Source: Rhodospirillaceae bacterium
GTDB lineage: Bacteria > Pseudomonadota > Alphaproteobacteria > UBA8366
DNA length: 9,015 nt
NCBI GenBank assembly: GCA_002718015.1
Contig: PBCW01000012.1
Span: 24,238-33,252, forward strand
Direction of reading: 5' to 3'
Made by a program: the position numbers and the translations under genes. Of this stretch, positions 5,008 through 9,015 are shown in pieces. Numbering within the stretch: the first letter of the stretch is position 1; each line of letters starts with the position of its first letter. The notes below the pieces were generated by a model. That model saw only the letters and a list, made by a program, of their open reading frames with translations, did no database searches and had not been told where the DNA came from.

Positions 5008-7308
5008 TTGAAAAATGGTACAAGGATGCATTCTTCCCATTGGGGGGCTTTTAAAGGAACTACGCGCGACGGAAAATTAGTCGACATCCGACCGTTCTAC
5101 AAAGATGAGTACCCATCTCCCATTATTGGATCAATAAAGGATGCGCTATATTCTGAATGCCGAATACACCAGCCCATGGTTCGTAAAAGTTGGCTTGATA
5201 ACGGTTTTAGCGCTAATACGGAAAATCGTGGTGCTGAGCCATTTATTGCCATTGGGTGGGACCAAGCAATCAATTTAGTGGTAGCAGAATTAAATCGTGT
5301 GCAGAAATGCTTTGGGAACGAAGCTATTTTTGGTGGATCATATGGTTGGTCGAGCGCTGGCCGTTTTCATCATGCAAAAACGCAACTGAAACGGTTCCTA
5401 AATATTTTTGGCGGTTTCACTGACCAAGTATACAGTTACTCGAATGCCGCGGGTCATGCAATTCTTCCTCGCGTTGTTGGTCAGGGGGGTTACGGCCCTT
5501 TCAGTTCTTGGGATGGCATCGCTCAGCATTGCGAACTCTTTGTTGCATTTGGAGGTGTTGGACTTAAGAACACACAGGTTGAGCCCGGAGGCGCAGGTGA
5601 ACATGCTACGCATAAATGGTTGCCGATGCTTCGGAAAAATGGGGTGCGTTTTGTAAGTGTTGCGCCTTGCCAAGACGACACCGCAGATTATTTAAATGCC
5701 GAGTGGTGGCCGGCACGCCCAAACTCTGACGTGGCAATTATGTTAGGACTCGCACACACATTAGTTGAAAATCGTCTTTACAGCAGAGCGTTCCTTAATA
5801 AATATTGTGTCGGTTTTGATAAGTTCAGTTCGTATCTTATGGGACGTACGGATAACGTACCTAAAACTGCTGAATGGGCAGCTAAAATTTCAGAGATTCC
5901 CGCGTCAAAAATTCGTGCATTAGCCATTGAGATGGCAAAAAAAAATACCGTTCTCGGATGTGCCTATGCTTTACAAAGGGCAGATCACGGCGAACAAGCT
6001 TATTGGATGACAATCACTTTGGCCGCCATGTTAGGCCGCATCGGACTTCCAGGGAATGGATTTGGATGCGGATACGGGAGCATGAACGGTTATGGTAACC
6101 CTCATTTAACCTTACCAGCACCAACTATGAGTATTGGAGATAATCCCACCAAAAGCTATATCCCGGTTGCGAGGATCGCCGATATGTTACTCAATCCTGG
6201 CACACGCTATGATTTTAATGGAGCTCAACGCAAATATCCCCACATACGTTTAGTGTATTGGTGCGGTGGTAATCCCTTCCATCATCACCAAGACCTTAAC
6301 CGTTTACTACAAGCATGGCGCAAGCCTGAGACGATAATCGTGCACGAACCCTGGTGGACTTCGACTGCTCGGCACGCTGATATCGTACTTCCTGCGACCT
6401 CCACAATGGAGCGTAATGATATCGGCGCTAGCGGCCGTGATCGATTTTGGATAGCGATGCAAAAACTAGTTGAACCTCTGCATCAAGCTCGGAATGATTT
6501 TGATATATTTTCTGATATTGCTGGGGGCTTGGGACTGAGAGATAATTTTACTGAAGGGAGAAACGAGCAAGATTGGATCAAAAAAATATATGACATTGCC
6601 TGCCAGAATGCTGTTAAAAAAAATATAATTTTGCCTACCTTTGATGAGTTTTGGTCTCGAGGGTTTTTGGAAATACCGGCCCCAAATAAGCCGTTTGTGG
6701 CCATGGAAGATTTTCGTTTAAACCCCTCAAAATTCAAACGCAAAACACCATCTGGCAAAATTGAAATCTTTTCTGAAACCATAGATAGCTTTGGATATGA
6801 TGATTGCCCAGGGCACCCTACTTGGCTAGAGCCAACGGAGTGGCTTGGTAGTAAACTGGCTGAAGAATTTCCACTCCATATGGTGTCCAATCAACCTCGT
6901 GATAGACTACATGCACAATTAGATTATTCGAAAATCAGTCAAGAAGCAAAAATTGCGGGCCGCGAGCCCGTACGTATCAACCCCCAAGATGCAGCATTTC
7001 GATCTATCCAAACTGGAGATGTTGTGAAAGTATTCAATAATCGTGGCGCGATACTTGCTGGGGCACTGATCTGCACCTCCATACGTCCGAGCGTTATAGA
7101 ACTGTCTACTGGAGCATGGTATGATCCACTAATACCGGGTCAACCCGGCAGTCTTGAGGTTCATGGAAACCCCAATGTGCTTACGCCTGATCGCGGAACA
7201 TCGAAACTTGCTCAAGGACCAACGGCCCATTCGACGCTCGTACAGGTAGAAAAATTTGTCGGTACAGCGCCTGGCGTAACTGTCCTAAAAAGACCGACTA
7301 TTGAATAA
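5008..7308 (+). CDS. Cytoplasmic molybdopterin oxidoreductase, DMSO/TMAO/biotin-sulfoxide reductase family (BisC/TorZ/DorA-like)
   Basis: This 766-residue bis-MGD molybdoenzyme should reduce an S- or N-oxide such as biotin sulfoxide, methionine sulfoxide, DMSO or TMAO. The N-terminus goes straight into HSSHWGAF (8-15) with no Tat signal and no cysteine motif for a 4Fe-4S cluster, so it resembles soluble cytoplasmic BisC (about 740-780 residues) rather than periplasmic TorA/DorA (over 800). Further landmarks are GGSYGWSSAGRFHHA (109-123), YSYSNAAGH with the presumed molybdenum ligand Ser145 (142-150), WCGGNPFHHHQDLNRL (418-433), HEPWWTSTARHADIVLPAT (446-464), ERND (468-471), and a C-terminal MGD-binding domain (about 620-740) beginning HMVSNQPRDRLH. 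Tyr112 and Trp114 appear to match Tyr114/Trp116 of Rhodobacter DMSO reductase; that tyrosine is reported missing in TMAO reductase, favouring sulfoxide use. Translation probably begins at TTG. No cytochrome, membrane anchor or TorD chaperone gene is adjacent. A9 (5937-5945) and A8 (6616-6623) runs lie in frame. The substrate is inferred. Confidence 0.93.
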   Translation: MKNGTRMHSSHWGAFKGTTRDGKLVDIRPFYKDEYPSPIIGSIKDALYSECRIHQPMVRKSWLDNGFSANTENRGAEPFIAIGWDQAINLVVAELNRVQKCFGNEAIFGGSYGWSSAGRFHHAKTQLKRFLNIFGGFTDQVYSYSNAAGHAILPRVVGQGGYGPFSSWDGIAQHCELFVAFGGVGLKNTQVEPGGAGEHATHKWLPMLRKNGVRFVSVAPCQDDTADYLNAEWWPARPNSDVAIMLGLAHTLVENRLYSRAFLNKYCVGFDKFSSYLMGRTDNVPKTAEWAAKISEIPASKIRALAIEMAKKNTVLGCAYALQRADHGEQAYWMTITLAAMLGRIGLPGNGFGCGYGSMNGYGNPHLTLPAPTMSIGDNPTKSYIPVARIADMLLNPGTRYDFNGAQRKYPHIRLVYWCGGNPFHHHQDLNRLLQAWRKPETIIVHEPWWTSTARHADIVLPATSTMERNDIGASGRDRFWIAMQKLVEPLHQARNDFDIFSDIAGGLGLRDNFTEGRNEQDWIKKIYDIACQNAVKKNIILPTFDEFWSRGFLEIPAPNKPFVAMEDFRLNPSKFKRKTPSGKIEIFSETIDSFGYDDCPGHPTWLEPTEWLGSKLAEEFPLHMVSNQPRDRLHAQLDYSKISQEAKIAGREPVRINPQDAAFRSIQTGDVVKVFNNRGAILAGALICTSIRPSVIELSTGAWYDPLIPGQPGSLEVHGNPNVLTPDRGTSKLAQGPTAHSTLVQVEKFVGTAPGVTVLKRPTIE

Positions 7309-7347
7309 AATTTAGGCAAATGATAATTATTTAGTCACTTTTTTTTC

Positions 7348-7377
7348 GCTATTCCGCATAGCCCAATTTTTTTTTTT
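7348..7377 (+). terminator. Short hairpin plus T11 after the molybdoenzyme gene (terminator or NtrC-like dyad)
   Basis: GCTAT-TCCGC-ATAGC (7348-7362) is a perfect 5-bp dyad. CCAA and eleven Ts (7367-7377) follow. This could terminate the upstream gene, although the stem is short and 4 bases separate it from the T-run. Its outer GC spacing (GC, 11 bases, GC) also equals that of NtrC enhancer dyads, though the inner bases do not match the consensus. Confidence 0.35.
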
Positions 7378-7401
7378 GTTTAGAAACAACATATTATGAG
7401 T

Positions 7402-7417
7402 TGGCACGCAAGATGCT
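7402..7417 (+). promoter_or_regulatory. Sigma-54 (-24/-12) promoter of glnBA
   Basis: TGGCACG-CAAG-ATGCT matches the RpoN consensus TGGCACG-N4-TTGCW at all but one specified position, with the invariant GG and GC pairs exactly 12 bases apart. Transcription would start near 7427, leaving a leader of about 70 bases before glnB. Sigma-54/NtrC control of glnB-glnA is known from Rhodospirillum, Azospirillum and rhizobia, so nitrogen-limitation activation is expected. Confidence 0.85.
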
Positions 7418-7497
7418 ACCACTGGTGATGGAATGAAAATCTTGTGTAATCACTACCTGACAAGTAAATAAATAAGAATGAGACATAGAAGCTTTGA

Positions 7498-7836
<339 letters not shown>

Positions 7837-7931
7837 TTTTTTTGTTAAAACTATAGCGCGCCCTGTGTTGTCAGCTTCTTAGTGCAGTCCAAACCTAAAT
7901 CTAGAGTGGTCTTTAACAACCAAAACCCAAC

Positions 7932-7937
7932 AGGGAG
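7932..7937 (+). promoter_or_regulatory. Shine-Dalgarno of glnA
   Basis: AGGGAG lies 11 bases before the glnA ATG at 7949. The 112-base glnB-glnA gap contains no clear terminator and no second -24/-12 element, so co-transcription with glnB is likely. Confidence 0.6.
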
Positions 7938-7948
7938 TTTATAACACC

Positions 7949-9015
7949 ATGTCCGAAATAGAAAACGTACTTAAACTAATTAAAGACAACGATGTCCAAT
8001 ATGTCGATTTTCGCTTCACTGATCCGCGCGGAAAATGGCAGCATACTGCACAGCATGTTTCAACAGTTGATGGGGACCTTTTATCCGAGGGCATTATGTT
8101 TGACGGATCATCAATTGCGGGTTGGAAAGCTATAAATGAATCAGATATGAATTTAAAGCCGGATCTATCGACTGCAGTCATGGATCCTTTTACAGAACAA
8201 CCACAGCTGATACTTTTCTGCTCTGTTAAAGAACCTACAACAGGGCAAGCATATGATCGTTGCCCTCGCTCCACTGCCGAGAAAGCCGAAGCTTATCTTA
8301 AATCCACTGGCATTGGCGATACGACCTATTTTGGACCAGAGGCAGAATTTTTTTGCTTTGATGACGTTCGCTTTCAAACTGATCAAAACCATTCATTCTA
8401 CATGATAGATGAGAATGAAGGGCCCTATAACAACGGCACAGAAATGTTTGAAGGCAATATCGGTCACCGTCCAAAGGCGAAGGGTGGATATTTTCCTGTA
8501 CCACCAGTCGATAATAACACTGATCTACGTGCACGAATGGTATCAACTCTCCATGAAATGGGTGTGCCAATGGAGAAACATCACCATGAAGTCGCCCCTT
8601 CACAGCATGAGCTTGGTATGTTGTTTGGTACACTTCTACGGACTGCAGATAACATGCAATTATATAAGTGGTGCGTCCACATGGTAGCGCATGAGGCCGG
8701 TAAGACCGCTACCTTTATGCCAAAGCCGGTATATAACGATAACGGTTCCGGCATGCATTGCCATCAGTCGATTTGGAAAGATGGGGACACTACCTTCGCC
8801 GGCACAGGCTATGCAGACCTATCCGAAACAGCGCTGCACTACATAGGTGGTATTATAAAACATGCCCGTGCTATCAACGCCTTCACTAACCCCACAACTA
8901 ACAGTTACAAAAGATTAATTCCTGGTTTCGAGGCGCCTGTACTGCTGGCATACTCATCAAGAAATAGATCTGCCTCTTGCCGTATTCCTTATGTTGAAAG
9001 TCCAAAGGGTAAACG
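7949..9015 (+). CDS. glnA: Glutamine synthetase type I (GlnA), C-terminus off window
   Basis: GlnA makes glutamine from glutamate, ammonia and ATP as a cytoplasmic dodecamer and is the entry point of ammonium assimilation with GOGAT. The frame is open from ATG 7949 to the right edge, giving 355 of about 470 residues without interruption. Visible landmarks are MFDGSSIAGW (50-59, latch Asp52), GPEAEFF with metal ligands Glu131 and Glu133, KGGYFPVPP (178-186), HHHEVAPSQHELG with Glu214 and Glu221 (211-223), the signature KTATFMPKP (252-260), NGSGMHCH with His270 (265-272), NPTTNSYKRL with Arg322 (314-323), and NRSASCRIP (339-347). The QHELG form is the one I associate with alphaproteobacterial GSI. 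The adenylylation tyrosine (around Tyr397 in E. coli) lies beyond the edge, so GlnE control cannot be confirmed from this window. Expression should follow the glnB promoter. Confidence 0.97.
   Translation, partial: MSEIENVLKLIKDNDVQYVDFRFTDPRGKWQHTAQHVSTVDGDLLSEGIMFDGSSIAGWKAINESDMNLKPDLSTAVMDPFTEQPQLILFCSVKEPTTGQAYDRCPRSTAEKAEAYLKSTGIGDTTYFGPEAEFFCFDDVRFQTDQNHSFYMIDENEGPYNNGTEMFEGNIGHRPKAKGGYFPVPPVDNNTDLRARMVSTLHEMGVPMEKHHHEVAPSQHELGMLFGTLLRTADNMQLYKWCVHMVAHEAGKTATFMPKPVYNDNGSGMHCHQSIWKDGDTTFAGTGYADLSETALHYIGGIIKHARAINAFTNPTTNSYKRLIPGFEAPVLLAYSSRNRSASCRIPYVESPKGK

Noticed and set aside
6483..6890. 135-codon minus-strand open frame within the molybdoenzyme gene
   Set aside because: It is antisense to a well-conserved coding region and lacks a ribosome binding site or recognisable product.
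7837..7948. Second promoter or riboswitch between glnB and glnA
   Set aside because: No -24/-12 element, convincing hairpin or glnA RNA motif could be recognised by eye; the stretch shows only a T-run after glnB and an AGGGAG ribosome binding site.
7939..8687. Several minus- and plus-strand frames overlapping glnA
   Set aside because: GlnA is intact in its own frame across the whole stretch; the others are shadows.

Overview
The window looks like a chromosomal segment of an alphaproteobacterium with a fairly AT-rich genome. The main evidence is the glnB-glnA pair with a sigma-54-type promoter in front of it, the adjacent sfsA-map pair, and a GlnA that carries the alphaproteobacterial HHHEVA-x-x-QHELG form of the ammonium-site loop. 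A marine, oligotroph-like lineage fits the base composition and gene content, but that is inference. No RNA genes, CRISPR arrays, insertion sequences or phage genes were seen, and no intergenic gap exceeds about 220 bases.

Left part (1-3013): two minus-strand genes sit in one tight unit. The upstream gene is a ComA (phosphosulfolactate synthase) family protein. The downstream gene, cut by the left edge, is an Ldh2/ComC-family malate/lactate/sulfolactate-type dehydrogenase. Together they resemble the first and third steps of the sulfolactate branch of coenzyme M biosynthesis, but the ComA-like protein has lost part of a family motif, so the substrate is open. A class III (CaiB/BaiF) CoA-transferase is transcribed divergently from them across a roughly 220-base region containing repeated ATTGC/GCAAT motifs.

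Middle (3014-4803): two housekeeping genes, sfsA (a nuclease-like DNA-binding protein) and map (type I methionine aminopeptidase with all six metal ligands), lie in the same direction.

Right part (4804-9015): a 766-residue molybdopterin oxidoreductase of the DMSO/TMAO/biotin-sulfoxide reductase family has no Tat signal and no Fe-S motif, so it should be cytoplasmic. It starts with TTG behind a good ribosome binding site. It is followed by glnB (PII) and glnA (glutamine synthetase, cut by the right edge). A near-consensus -24/-12 promoter before glnB indicates RpoN/NtrC-type nitrogen control of glnBA.

The parts most worth a second look are the ComA-like/Ldh2-like operon with its divergent CoA-transferase, the orphan cytoplasmic sulfoxide reductase-like enzyme, and the regulatory DNA around the glnBA promoter. 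The rest is ordinary core genome.
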